Shown here one piece after another: positions 26,075-34,729 of a DNA stretch of 64,000 bases (the stretch's first letter is position 1; every line of letters starts with the position of its first letter). The translations under genes were made by a program, and so were the position numbers. The stretch is from assembly GCA_045597645.1 (NCBI GenBank), contig JAZLKM010000049.1, positions 69,866 to 133,865 of the forward strand, read 5' to 3'. The notes below the pieces were generated by a model that was not told the origin of the DNA, ran no database searches, and saw nothing but the letters and a program-made list of their open reading frames with translations. Origin of the DNA: JAKSSE01 sp045597645. GTDB taxonomy: Bacteria > Bacillota > Clostridia > Lachnospirales > Lachnospiraceae.

Positions 26075-26091
26075 ATATACCTCCATGCCAG

Positions 26092-26175
26092 CGGACCTCG
26101 ATATCCGCAGCTACTAATCAATTCTCTATCTATCGGACCTCGATGTCCGCGACTACTAATTAATCCTCTATCTAT
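26092..26175. repeat. Tandem duplication of a 42 bp unit containing a small hairpin
   Basis: Units 26092-26133 and 26134-26175 abut head to tail and match at 37 of 42 positions by eye. Each contains a short inverted repeat (CGGAC...GTCCG around ATCGAG on the minus strand; one arm base differs in the first unit). The second unit overlaps the last codons of the SGNH gene that ends at 26168. The repeat fills almost all of the 93 bp gap before the GtrA gene. Confidence 0.85.
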
Positions 26176-27145
26176 TGCTCATATACTCCTGTATATCCTC
26201 TGCCAGCTTGTAGGATCTCTCGTAAGCTCCGTCATCCCCCAGGTGCCTAGCATCATCAAAGAACTTGAGATAATCAAAGAAATAATCCCTAAAGTCCGTT
26301 ACAACAGGCGCCTCCACCTTGCTGGCGAAGTCTGACCAAAACTCGTCGTAGAGCTCCTCGGGTGGTGTATTGTCATTGACAGGCACTGGGAAAGCTGCGA
26401 TAAGCAGAGTTCCTCCATGTCTTTTGACATACTTATTCAATCTGTTGATTCTCGCTGCCGCCTCGTCCGTTATAGGCTCTGGTACACCAATTTGCTCTGT
26501 TGTGAAATAAAACCCATACTCCACACCTTTGCTGTACACGTTGTCCCCATACTCATTAAAGGATTCTCTGGCGTAAGCCGTATCTTTGTGATGTGCATTT
26601 CCTGTACCTTGGTATATTCTCTCGCGCACCTCGTTTAGATATATCGGAAAAGAATCTCTCATGGTAACAAAATCACGTCCGCGCATCATTTTCCACAGTG
26701 GCAAATGGTTCTCCATCATTTCCCACATCTGAACGGCCTCACCACTGGTAGGTTCATCCTCGTCAGTGTAATCTGTATCACATAGAACGACAATATCACC
26801 TTTTCCCACGTTCATATGTGCAGCATTGTCATTGAAGTAATTGCCAGTGCCCTTGTGTACGCCCATATTGACTACAGGCATGCCAAGTGTCTGCTCAATA
26901 GCATCGGACCTAAATCCAAAAGCCACATTACTGTCTCCAAGAATGATAACCTTGGGGCTATCCAGACTGTCGAGCCTACTCATCTTATCAATGATGGAAG
27001 CAGTGTAATCGTATGTAAACTGTGATGGCAGTGCCACAAAAAACAGCACGCAGACAACCGCCACAAATACTATCAGTTTTGCGAGGACTACGAAAAATCC
27101 TCTTCTTCCACTAGAACTGGAAGTAGATAAATTCTGTTCTGGCAT
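26168..27145 (-). CDS. SGNH-like membrane-anchored protein paired with MBOAT acyltransferase (pair 1)
   Basis: About 325 residues: one N-terminal membrane segment, then a domain outside the cytoplasm. The pattern is that of SGNH hydrolase-like partners of MBOAT proteins (compare DltD, AlgX): VIILGDSNVAFGF with the catalytic Ser near 72, VVNMGVHKGTGN, and a C-terminal FDDARHLGDDG that holds the Asp-His pair. The likely role is transfer of an acyl group from the MBOAT protein onto the glycan. The ATG at 27145 is chosen for the GAGGGAG just upstream; it overlaps the MBOAT gene by 35 nt. A paralogous pair lies at 39552-41921. Confidence 0.85.
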   Translation of the reverse strand: MPEQNLSTSSSSGRRGFFVVLAKLIVFVAVVCVLFFVALPSQFTYDYTASIIDKMSRLDSLDSPKVIILGDSNVAFGFRSDAIEQTLGMPVVNMGVHKGTGNYFNDNAAHMNVGKGDIVVLCDTDYTDEDEPTSGEAVQMWEMMENHLPLWKMMRGRDFVTMRDSFPIYLNEVRERIYQGTGNAHHKDTAYARESFNEYGDNVYSKGVEYGFYFTTEQIGVPEPITDEAAARINRLNKYVKRHGGTLLIAAFPVPVNDNTPPEELYDEFWSDFASKVEAPVVTDFRDYFFDYLKFFDDARHLGDDGAYERSYKLAEDIQEYMSNR

Positions 27146-28607
27146 AATCTCCCTCACCATATACTCCCAGTGCAACAATCATGAAAAACAGTGCAAAATA
27201 CACAATCCATCTAAGCCACTCGGGCTTTTGGAAAAATAAAGTCTCAAGCTTGCCTCGTTTCGCAGCCATCGCCTCTATTACAATTAGGACAAGTACGCAA
27301 GCAACAATAGCAAATATCCTCCACTCCTGTCCCAGTTCCGGGTCCATAAGCCCCCATATGGGCTGAGTGACAGTAGCTCCAAATCCCGGGTTTTTCAAGG
27401 TATGCAGTATCATCTTGACTGCCCCAGACATAGAGCTGGCCCTAAAGAACAGCCACGCAAAGTCCACTAGAATAAAGGTGCCCAGCCGCTTTAGCCACGT
27501 AGTCACCCATCCACTTTGACTATGAGATTTTACTTTTGCATTTTCTGCCGAAGCTGCTTTTTTGTTCTTATCACAGATATCCATCCATATCCCCTGAATA
27601 CTGATGAATATCCCGTTGAGAAATCCCCAGAAAATATAGTTCCAGCCTGCACCATGCCACATGCCGCTGACAGTAAATACAATGAGAGTATTGATATATT
27701 TTCTCAGCTTTCCCTTCCTATTACCACCCAATGGGATGTATAGGTAGTCTCTAAACCACGATGTCAGCGATATGTGCCAGCGTCTCCAGAAATCGGATAC
27801 TGAAGTGGCCATATAGGGCGAATCAAAATTGCGCATAAGTCCTATACCTAGAATCCTCGCACTTCCTATCGCTATGTTTGTATAGCCTCCGAAATCACAG
27901 TAGATCTGTATGCCAAACAGTACCGTGGCTATGATTATCTGAAGTCCAGTGTGGTCATACCAATCCTTGAATATCCAATCGACAACCTTGGCGCAGTTGT
28001 CAGCTATGACCACTTTCTGCCACACGCCAAATATGATATATGCCAGTCCATATCTTAGATTATCACCATCTAACTTCACTTCCTGACGCAACTGGTGCAG
28101 TAGATTTTTGGACCTCTCAATCGGGCCAGCCACCAGCTGAGGGAAAAATGATACGAACAAAGCATATCGGAAGAAGTTGCGCTCTGCTGCAGTATCGCCC
28201 CTGTACACATCTATGACATATCCTACCGCCTGAAAAATGAAGAAAGATATTCCAACAGGAAGTATTATATCCATGAGCTCAAAGCTGCCCATTCCAATGC
28301 GGCTAGTCATCTTACCCAGATTGTCCAGCAGGAAATTAAAATACTTAAAATAAACCAGCACTCCAAAGCAAGCTACAAAGGTACCGACGAGTAATGGCTT
28401 TGATCTTTTCCGCTCCTGAAGTAACCCCACTAGATAGGTTATCACAGTCACTCCTAGCAGGAGTAGCGTATATTTTGCATTCCATCTGGAATAAAAAAAG
28501 TAGCTTGCAGCCAAAAGCCACAAGTATCTCAGCTTTGCCGGAATCAGATAGTATACAGCAAATACCACCGGCAAGAATATGAGATATTCCATCGAATTAA
28601 AAAACAT
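27111..28607 (-). CDS. MBOAT family O-acyltransferase (pair 1, AlgI/DltB-like)
   Basis: 498-residue membrane protein with ~11 membrane segments. It has the family opening MFFNSMEYLIFLP, the SFFIFQAVGYVIDVYRG block, FPQLVAGPI, and the catalytic histidine motif SGMWHGAGWNYIFWG; it ends in FIYFQF like other AlgI-type proteins. It probably moves an acetyl or other acyl group across the membrane for esterification of the polysaccharide, passing it to the SGNH protein whose gene overlaps its 3' end. It is close to the second MBOAT gene at 40485. Confidence 0.93.
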   Translation of the reverse strand: MFFNSMEYLIFLPVVFAVYYLIPAKLRYLWLLAASYFFYSRWNAKYTLLLLGVTVITYLVGLLQERKRSKPLLVGTFVACFGVLVYFKYFNFLLDNLGKMTSRIGMGSFELMDIILPVGISFFIFQAVGYVIDVYRGDTAAERNFFRYALFVSFFPQLVAGPIERSKNLLHQLRQEVKLDGDNLRYGLAYIIFGVWQKVVIADNCAKVVDWIFKDWYDHTGLQIIIATVLFGIQIYCDFGGYTNIAIGSARILGIGLMRNFDSPYMATSVSDFWRRWHISLTSWFRDYLYIPLGGNRKGKLRKYINTLIVFTVSGMWHGAGWNYIFWGFLNGIFISIQGIWMDICDKNKKAASAENAKVKSHSQSGWVTTWLKRLGTFILVDFAWLFFRASSMSGAVKMILHTLKNPGFGATVTQPIWGLMDPELGQEWRIFAIVACVLVLIVIEAMAAKRGKLETLFFQKPEWLRWIVYFALFFMIVALGVYGEGDYARTEFIYFQF

Positions 28608-28620
28608 ATGCCTATCCTGT

Positions 28621-30228
28621 CTAGTACAATGTTACGCGGTATGGAGCGTCACCGTAGGATACAACCTCACCGCCTATATTTTTCACCCATTCTGCAGCCT
28701 CAGCTGACTGAAATGAATCATCCTCAAAAAAGTAATCTGGTGTATCGAAGAAAGCCACCTTCGGAGCAACAAGCTCCACAAATTCCTGAGGGTTAGTATT
28801 GTTCCCATGATGAGCCATCTGGAGATAATCTGCCTTTAGTCTGGCACCATATGAATTCATCAGATCCTCGTAAAGCGTCCCTGCAGGCGCAACATCGCTC
28901 ATGAAAAGCATACTATTCTGCTCGCTTGACACCTTAAATACCAGTGAGCCTCTGTTGCAAATATCCTCACTGTAGTTTTGAGTATTATCATCGTATGCGC
29001 TAAACACTTCATAAGTGAGGTTACCCATACTAAATACATCTCCAGTATGGAGGAAGGTCACATTCTGCCCCTCCAAAAGTCTATAAAATTCGTCATAATA
29101 CGCCGGCTCGTCCCAGTCTCTGGCCAATTGATGGTACAAATCCAAATCAAAGTCTATTGTGAGTATCTGGCCCACCACTATGTCTCTAGGATCGCTCATA
29201 AGCTCATTGAAAGCACCCACATGGTCCGGGTGTCCGTGAGTAATAATCCAGGCATCTATTTTATTTCCATGCTGCCCTGCTATCCAGCGAATCTTGTCCG
29301 CGTCAGCTGCATGGCCACCATCTACCACTACAAGCCGTCCTTTTTCCTCAATGGTATAGAACATCCCCTGTGTGCCAGTTTCATCCGGATACATGGTTAT
29401 GATTGCCTTCGAATACATCTCTCTTCGATTTTCAAACAGTTTATAATTACCAGTATGATTGCTGTTAAATTCTCCCAGATAGCGACAGCCTCTCATTATC
29501 ATTTCAGCCTCTGGCACTGTAAAATAAGTCGCAAAATAATCCACAGCAAATCTATCCATCTCAGTCAGAAGTGCATCGTAATCGGGGGTAAGAGATGACA
29601 GCTCTCTAAAAATAATATCAGCGCTCTCACCAGTGACTACAGTGCCGCCTACTCCATCCCTGCCGTACAGCACCTTGAAGCTCGGCTCATACTGTAACAC
29701 ATATGAGCAGATATATTCTGGAAAAGCTACTACAAGCTCTTCTCTGTCCAGATCGTTTAAGTCCTCCCACTGCTTTTGGGATATCACATCAAGCATGTCC
29801 ACTGCCACTTGAGGAAGACCATACTTATTTGTATTCCAGTCGAAATTAGCTCGCGAATATAGGAAGTTACCGCAGCCCGCCACAAGTGCCACAGCCACCA
29901 CTACGCTTACAACCTTCATCCAGAGCTTTTTACCGTACCGTCTCACCAAGTCCGCTACAGTGTATGCAACAGTAATAGCATAGGGTACACCCCAGAACAG
30001 TCTCATGGATGCACCTTCGTTAAGGATGTATTTCGAAACGATAAAATATGATACCGGATTAAAGAGGGCCAGCACATACAGTAGCGCTGTCCATACGAGC
30101 ACATCCTTTTCTCTCTTTTTACGCTGCAATATCATATACCCAAGAGCCAAAAGGTATACTATCCAAAGCGCACCATAGGCCCAGTACCCACGTATCATAT
30201 CCAGAAGTGAAGTCAATGCTAATGCCAT
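28621..30228 (-). CDS. Membrane protein fused to metallo-beta-lactamase domain
   Basis: 535 residues. Residues 1-~120 hold three or four membrane segments (FNPVSYFIVSKYIL, MRLFWGVPYAI), then ~125-265 an extracytoplasmic region like the tail of a GT-C protein. Residues ~285-535 form a metallo-beta-lactamase fold close to the ComEC/Rec2-associated type: VVVDGGHAADADK, metal motif HGHPDH at 331-336, later SDVAP and MAHHGN. The N-terminal half looks like the missing C-terminal end of the DUF6077-like protein encoded just upstream, with a 10 nt overlap. Either a frameshift split one gene, or two coupled subunits are made; GAGG lies about 8 nt before this ATG. The enzyme's substrate is unknown. Confidence 0.8.
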   Translation of the reverse strand: MALALTSLLDMIRGYWAYGALWIVYLLALGYMILQRKKREKDVLVWTALLYVLALFNPVSYFIVSKYILNEGASMRLFWGVPYAITVAYTVADLVRRYGKKLWMKVVSVVVAVALVAGCGNFLYSRANFDWNTNKYGLPQVAVDMLDVISQKQWEDLNDLDREELVVAFPEYICSYVLQYEPSFKVLYGRDGVGGTVVTGESADIIFRELSSLTPDYDALLTEMDRFAVDYFATYFTVPEAEMIMRGCRYLGEFNSNHTGNYKLFENRREMYSKAIITMYPDETGTQGMFYTIEEKGRLVVVDGGHAADADKIRWIAGQHGNKIDAWIITHGHPDHVGAFNELMSDPRDIVVGQILTIDFDLDLYHQLARDWDEPAYYDEFYRLLEGQNVTFLHTGDVFSMGNLTYEVFSAYDDNTQNYSEDICNRGSLVFKVSSEQNSMLFMSDVAPAGTLYEDLMNSYGARLKADYLQMAHHGNNTNPQEFVELVAPKVAFFDTPDYFFEDDSFQSAEAAEWVKNIGGEVVSYGDAPYRVTLY

Positions 30229-31322
30229 ATGCCATACCTCACTTCCACAACAAATAAAAGTCCCATTATTATCGAGGGCACAAGTGCCAATACAGTACCT
30301 GCCAGCGCCTTAACAGACTTAAATCTCACTGCGAGCACCACCCCGTACGCTGCTGTAAGCGCCGCGCCTATTACCAGGCCCGTCGTTGTCATCATACACG
30401 AAATAATGTTTATCATACCAAGCATTATCCATGGTCTTCTATCGCCAATCTTATCTGCGCATACATCATATATTTCAAGAAATACCAGTACCAGAATTGG
30501 CATGCACACATTCGCAAACATTGCTTTTCCCTGTTGGATTCGAAATGCCAAAAAAGCCGCCTGTGAGTAATTGCTTACATACCCAAACACATTCATCACC
30601 AGGTACATAAGGACAAATATCCATCTAGCCATAGCATCCTCGAACAGTCTTGCTGCAAGGAGCCCTATAGCCATTATAGCTACAATCGTCATCGCAATTG
30701 GCATGACCTGCTGTGTAAAGACAGTTGGGTGCATTCCCAGCAGGTCTACCCATAGGCCTATAAGCATGTACCAGCCATTAATGAAATAGTGACTGCTATC
30801 CGTCAGATTAAAGTAAATATTAAAGTACGGATGTGTACGAAAAATATTGTTGTTGATTGCCGAATAGTGGCCAATCATCATGAAGTAAGCATCATCACCA
30901 TCATAATGCATTAGAATAGCATTTTGAAAAACAATGCCAGCAGCAATTACAATCGTTGCAATAATCAAAGTCCACATAGCAAAGCTTCTCTTCACCAGAA
31001 CAGCACCAATGAATCTTTTTGGTACCTCAAGTAAGGATGCTGCCAACGCCTTGCCGTACTTAACTGCTCCCAATATGCAAATTGATGCTATGAGAATAAG
31101 ATATGTGTACTTCAGTGCCTTGTAGCTAGCATCTACTATGCATAATGGCAAAAAAACCACCTCAAAAATGACAAGCTCCCACAAAAAACCTGTAAAAGAT
31201 GTCACGAAAAGATTACGTGGCTTACTCCCACCGATAGAAAGCCCTAAACACGCAAAAAACTGTCCCACCAGGACAGTTGACACAAATATGCAGATAGATG
31301 CAAAAATCGCCTGTATCACCAA
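30219..31322 (-). CDS. DUF6077-like membrane protein, N-terminal part
   Basis: 367 residues with about ten membrane segments. HYDGDDAYFMMIGHYSA followed by THPYFNIYF lies in the loop where GT-C enzymes have catalytic acids, and FNLTDSSHYFINGWYML is typical of DUF6077 proteins as I recall them. It ends abruptly after a membrane segment (VVEVRYGIWH), and the expected C-terminal membrane and soluble parts appear in another frame in the next gene, with 10 nt overlap. A terminator-like hairpin lies 45-70 nt inside the gene (31254-31278). The substrate is unknown. Confidence 0.78.
   Translation of the reverse strand: MVIQAIFASICIFVSTVLVGQFFACLGLSIGGSKPRNLFVTSFTGFLWELVIFEVVFLPLCIVDASYKALKYTYLILIASICILGAVKYGKALAASLLEVPKRFIGAVLVKRSFAMWTLIIATIVIAAGIVFQNAILMHYDGDDAYFMMIGHYSAINNNIFRTHPYFNIYFNLTDSSHYFINGWYMLIGLWVDLLGMHPTVFTQQVMPIAMTIVAIMAIGLLAARLFEDAMARWIFVLMYLVMNVFGYVSNYSQAAFLAFRIQQGKAMFANVCMPILVLVFLEIYDVCADKIGDRRPWIMLGMINIISCMMTTTGLVIGAALTAAYGVVLAVRFKSVKALAGTVLALVPSIIMGLLFVVEVRYGIWH
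31254..31278 (-). terminator. Terminator-like hairpin inside the start of the DUF6077-like gene
   Basis: On the minus (coding) strand, AACTGTCC-TGGTG-GGACAGTT is a perfect 8 bp stem with a 5 nt loop followed by TTTT. It encodes TVLVGQFFA and lies in the first 70 nt of the gene, the same position as the element at 9776-9799. It may attenuate transcription of downstream genes if translation of the gene start is poor. Confidence 0.35.
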
Positions 31323-32557
31323 AATACCTCAAATATGAAAACCAGCCCTGCAAAGGCTGACACAACCATATCCCTCCAGGTCATCCGGCAATGAATAATG
31401 CTATGATTAGCCACCAGCAGATACCATATAAAGGGAACCATTGCAATTAACAAATACGGCACTGCTCTTACCAGCACAGATGTTACCGTTATAGCTACTT
31501 CCTTTTTCTTGATTCTTCTGACAATTGCTAGAACACCAAATATAAGAAGCACTACTATCGCTGCAATTGTCGCCGGATGAATCAGAAATCTCCTGCCATT
31601 TCCTAAAATAGCTCTCACTCTGCTGACAGATGTTCCAATCGCTTCCTCGTTTGACGTCCTAAATCTGACGCTAATAAGTCCATCATTAACTACGTCTTGT
31701 CCTGTCAGATGAGCAGCAAGTATCCATTTTTCCAACCACATCCCGAGGTATCCTACACTCCAAGACAATCCGGTGTCAGCAACTCGCCATATTTTTTTCC
31801 AAATATTTGCATCAAGCTCAAATGAAATGAGCAACACTGCCGGAAGGCCCCATGTCACTACCGGGTATGTAAGAAAGTCAAAAAAGGACGTCAGCATGCC
31901 TATAATCAGGAAAGCATAGCCATATTTATCTATTCTGATGCCCCTACGGCGCATAAACAGCACCGCCAGCATACCTATATTTGCCACATAGAAGCAGGAT
32001 GAATACTGCAGGGATGCCATAGTCTGCCAGGGAGCCAGCCATAGCATGGTTAATAGGTACGGTATAATTGCCCTTTTTGTATTGCTATGTACTAAACCGA
32101 TTAGCACAAATATTATGGTCAGTGCCTGTAGCACCATATTGACCATCCTCACGCCGTGATAATCTGTCAGAATCAGAAGCGGTCGCAGAAAAAGCAAATA
32201 GCCATGCCAATACTTTGCATAGCTGTCAGTGCTCATTTCCAACCCATTAGAATAGTCCATGAGATTCTCTATTCTAGAGCCGCCCTCAATATGATTTCTA
32301 TATACCATCATTGCCTGATTAATGGCATTCTGGGATGTATCGATGCCCGCTGCATTCAGGAGCATCAACGCGTCTGTTATATTGTCACGTTCCTTATAGA
32401 AATTCCCCTCATCATAGAGAAGCTGAGCCGACGCCTTCACGTTTTTTCTGATGGAAGTCTTGGCTGCGTTAGAGTAGCTGAAGGTGAGCGTCATCATTCC
32501 GAGGCCCAGAAAGGCTCCAAGTATCAGTATTGTAATGTATGCTGTTACCTTCCGCAT
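31316..32557 (-). CDS. Polytopic membrane protein of unknown family (paralog A)
   Basis: 413 residues: one N-terminal membrane segment, an extracytoplasmic domain of ~90 residues, then about nine membrane segments. It is clearly paralogous to the protein at 49976: both have YWHGYL.F..PLL...DY, SLQ.S, FDFLTYPVV, TG.DV...G with a following R.R, and VPF.W.....NH..IH near the C-terminus. The conserved His, Asp and Arg residues suggest an enzyme rather than a channel, possibly a GT-C transferase, but I do not recognise the family. It overlaps the next gene by 7 nt. Confidence 0.78.
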   Translation of the reverse strand: MRKVTAYITILILGAFLGLGMMTLTFSYSNAAKTSIRKNVKASAQLLYDEGNFYKERDNITDALMLLNAAGIDTSQNAINQAMMVYRNHIEGGSRIENLMDYSNGLEMSTDSYAKYWHGYLLFLRPLLILTDYHGVRMVNMVLQALTIIFVLIGLVHSNTKRAIIPYLLTMLWLAPWQTMASLQYSSCFYVANIGMLAVLFMRRRGIRIDKYGYAFLIIGMLTSFFDFLTYPVVTWGLPAVLLISFELDANIWKKIWRVADTGLSWSVGYLGMWLEKWILAAHLTGQDVVNDGLISVRFRTSNEEAIGTSVSRVRAILGNGRRFLIHPATIAAIVVLLIFGVLAIVRRIKKKEVAITVTSVLVRAVPYLLIAMVPFIWYLLVANHSIIHCRMTWRDMVVSAFAGLVFIFEVFW

Positions 32558-33721
32558 CTAGGTCAACCTCTTAATAACGTCGAACTCCAATGTACTATTG
32601 GTGCCTTCCCACTTTTTTGAACCATCGAAATACGCCGAAAAGCCTCCATTTTCATAAAAGCTCTCGAACTTTTTATAAAGCCTGCTGCCGTTGGCGTAAT
32701 TGCCCCTTGCCACTGCCTCACGTATCTTCGGTTCATCTCCTGGCAGGAACTTAAAGTGCTGTAATATCATGCTATAGCTACTGCCCATATCATCCACCAA
32801 CGGAAAAATATGATGAGAGCCAATTCCAAATCTGCCTTCACTTTGATACCAAAGTGGTGTCTTGCACTGCAGGGCATACTCCTCACCCAGCGCTCGTCTC
32901 ATAAATCCGCCACGTATCTCATTGCGATCAGGATTGTACTCATAATCATCTGAATCACCATCGAAATAGCAATAGCTGTCTTCGAAGCTTGCACTGTCAT
33001 CCCGGGCTCCAAGCACTCCTTTTGGATACATCTCGAGCATAATAGCCTTGGTCGCCCAGATTTCCTGGGCCTCAAGTCTCTTTACATACTCGTCAAACGG
33101 CACCTCATCCATTTCAGGATACCATGCCAGCTCATCTGCATCCATCTGCAGATACCATCTGTTTGAGCCATATATTGCCGACACTCTGTCCAGCCACCCA
33201 GCCTTGCGCTGGCTGGTGTACATCCTATCCGTTGTAAATAGCCTTACATCTGACTGCTCCAGCAGATACTCGAGAGTACCGTCAGTACTGCCGTTATCCA
33301 CAATAGCAAATTCCTTTATGCCATACTTTCTGTAATGCTCCAGGAAAGCTGGCATACGGATCATCTCATTTCGCTCAATGCATATCAGAACCGGTCCTGA
33401 TACATCATCGCTATGCCCCGTAGACTTAATCTCCTTTAAATCGCACTCATAGAATTCCTGCGCTATATCCATATGAAGCTTATCATTGGTGGATTTCATA
33501 AGCTTAATCCATCTGCGCTCCCACACTCTGGCATCAGGTATATCTGTGTGCAGTGCTGCCCATGCTTTTACAGTAGACACATTCTGTCGTTTAGTACCTA
33601 CGCCTCTGACCAATCCCAGCAGATATTTCATGCCGCACATGCATTTGATGCCAAAGATATGTGTCATAACATTTAGTATACCCTCTATGGATTTAAAGGT
33701 TCTGTCTGTCACTATCTTCAT
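32558..33721 (-). CDS. Glycosyltransferase of the Glyco_tranf_2_4 / GT92-like type
   Basis: 387-residue cytoplasmic protein. The fold begins near residue 108 (GPVLICIERNEMIRM), with FAIVDNGSTDGTLEYL, then WYLQMDADELAWYP carrying the DxDE motif of this GT2-like group, and AIMLEMYPKG. The first ~100 residues have no clear match. It abuts manA (no gap) and the membrane protein at 31316 (no gap). The donor is unknown; GDP-mannose and GDP-fucose are made by neighbouring genes. Confidence 0.87.
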   Translation of the reverse strand: MKIVTDRTFKSIEGILNVMTHIFGIKCMCGMKYLLGLVRGVGTKRQNVSTVKAWAALHTDIPDARVWERRWIKLMKSTNDKLHMDIAQEFYECDLKEIKSTGHSDDVSGPVLICIERNEMIRMPAFLEHYRKYGIKEFAIVDNGSTDGTLEYLLEQSDVRLFTTDRMYTSQRKAGWLDRVSAIYGSNRWYLQMDADELAWYPEMDEVPFDEYVKRLEAQEIWATKAIMLEMYPKGVLGARDDSASFEDSYCYFDGDSDDYEYNPDRNEIRGGFMRRALGEEYALQCKTPLWYQSEGRFGIGSHHIFPLVDDMGSSYSMILQHFKFLPGDEPKIREAVARGNYANGSRLYKKFESFYENGGFSAYFDGSKKWEGTNSTLEFDVIKRLT

Positions 33722-34729
33722 CTAGCACCTCACCTGAAGCAGCTCAGCCCTTCCATGCAGCTGCATATCCACACTGCCTGCCGGCACAAAAATGCAGTCA
33801 CCCTTATAGAAGTTAAAGTGCTCATCTCCATAGCTTACAGTTCCACAGCCCGATGTGCATAACAAAATCTCAAAGCTTGAACTGCCTGTGGCATACAAAG
33901 CAAGTTCTCTATGTTGAGTATCCAGCAAAAATCTGTAGGTTTCGAAATATTTGCAACGGCATAGGAGCTCTGTGGCATATCCCTTGTGGAATCTTCTGAC
34001 AGTCATTGGCTGACGAGGAATCACACTGGATGATAGCGTTGCCACCTCAAGCGCCTTATCTATATGCAACGCCCTTTTATTACCGTTTTTATCCACGCGG
34101 TCATAATCATACATTCGGTAGGTTATATCCGAGTTTTCCTGTACTTCGGCCACCAAAGCACCATTACATATAGCATGTACCTGCCCTGCTGGCACAAAAA
34201 ATACATCTCCGGTCTTAACCGGTACCAGATTTAAGTATTTTGATACACTGCCGTCTGTCAGACTCTTTTTCAGTTCTTCTCTTGTAATATCCCGGTTAAA
34301 TCCATACAAAAGATGGGCATCCTTGCCAGCGTCCAGCACGTACCACATCTCCGTTTTACCTAGGGCACCATCCTCATGCTCAGCGGCATACGCATCATCC
34401 GGATGCACCTGAACTGACAAATCCTGCTTGGCATCTATCAGCTTCACCAATATAGGTATCTGTCCCGCATCTAATCCTGCCACTAGCTCTGCAGCATGGC
34501 TGCCTAAGTATTCAGGGTGCGCCTTGATAATATCGCTTAGCTTTTGGCCACAAAAAGCCCCGCTGACAGCGACGCTCTCTCCCTCAGGATGAGTGGAGCA
34601 CTCCCATGTCTCTGCCAGCGGGCTCATATCTATATTTTTAGCGAAATCATCCGCAAGGCGGCTTCCACCCCACAGATAATCCTTCCCCGCAGGAGCGAGG
34701 ATAAAAGGTATATGCTCCTTTAATACCAT
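33722..34729 (-). CDS. manA: Mannose-6-phosphate isomerase, class I
   Basis: 335-residue zinc enzyme that converts fructose-6-phosphate to mannose-6-phosphate. It has the short bacterial type I pattern: AGKDYLWGGSRLADDF near the start, VQVHPDDAYA with zinc ligands, GKTEMWYVLDA, VPAGQVHAICNG, and cupin repeats to the end. It starts with ATG overlapping the stop of gmd by one base (TAATG). With the phosphohexomutase at 35899, manC at 41928, gmd and fcl it completes a route from fructose-6-phosphate to GDP-L-fucose. Confidence 0.94.
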   Translation of the reverse strand: MVLKEHIPFILAPAGKDYLWGGSRLADDFAKNIDMSPLAETWECSTHPEGESVAVSGAFCGQKLSDIIKAHPEYLGSHAAELVAGLDAGQIPILVKLIDAKQDLSVQVHPDDAYAAEHEDGALGKTEMWYVLDAGKDAHLLYGFNRDITREELKKSLTDGSVSKYLNLVPVKTGDVFFVPAGQVHAICNGALVAEVQENSDITYRMYDYDRVDKNGNKRALHIDKALEVATLSSSVIPRQPMTVRRFHKGYATELLCRCKYFETYRFLLDTQHRELALYATGSSSFEILLCTSGCGTVSYGDEHFNFYKGDCIFVPAGSVDMQLHGRAELLQVRC

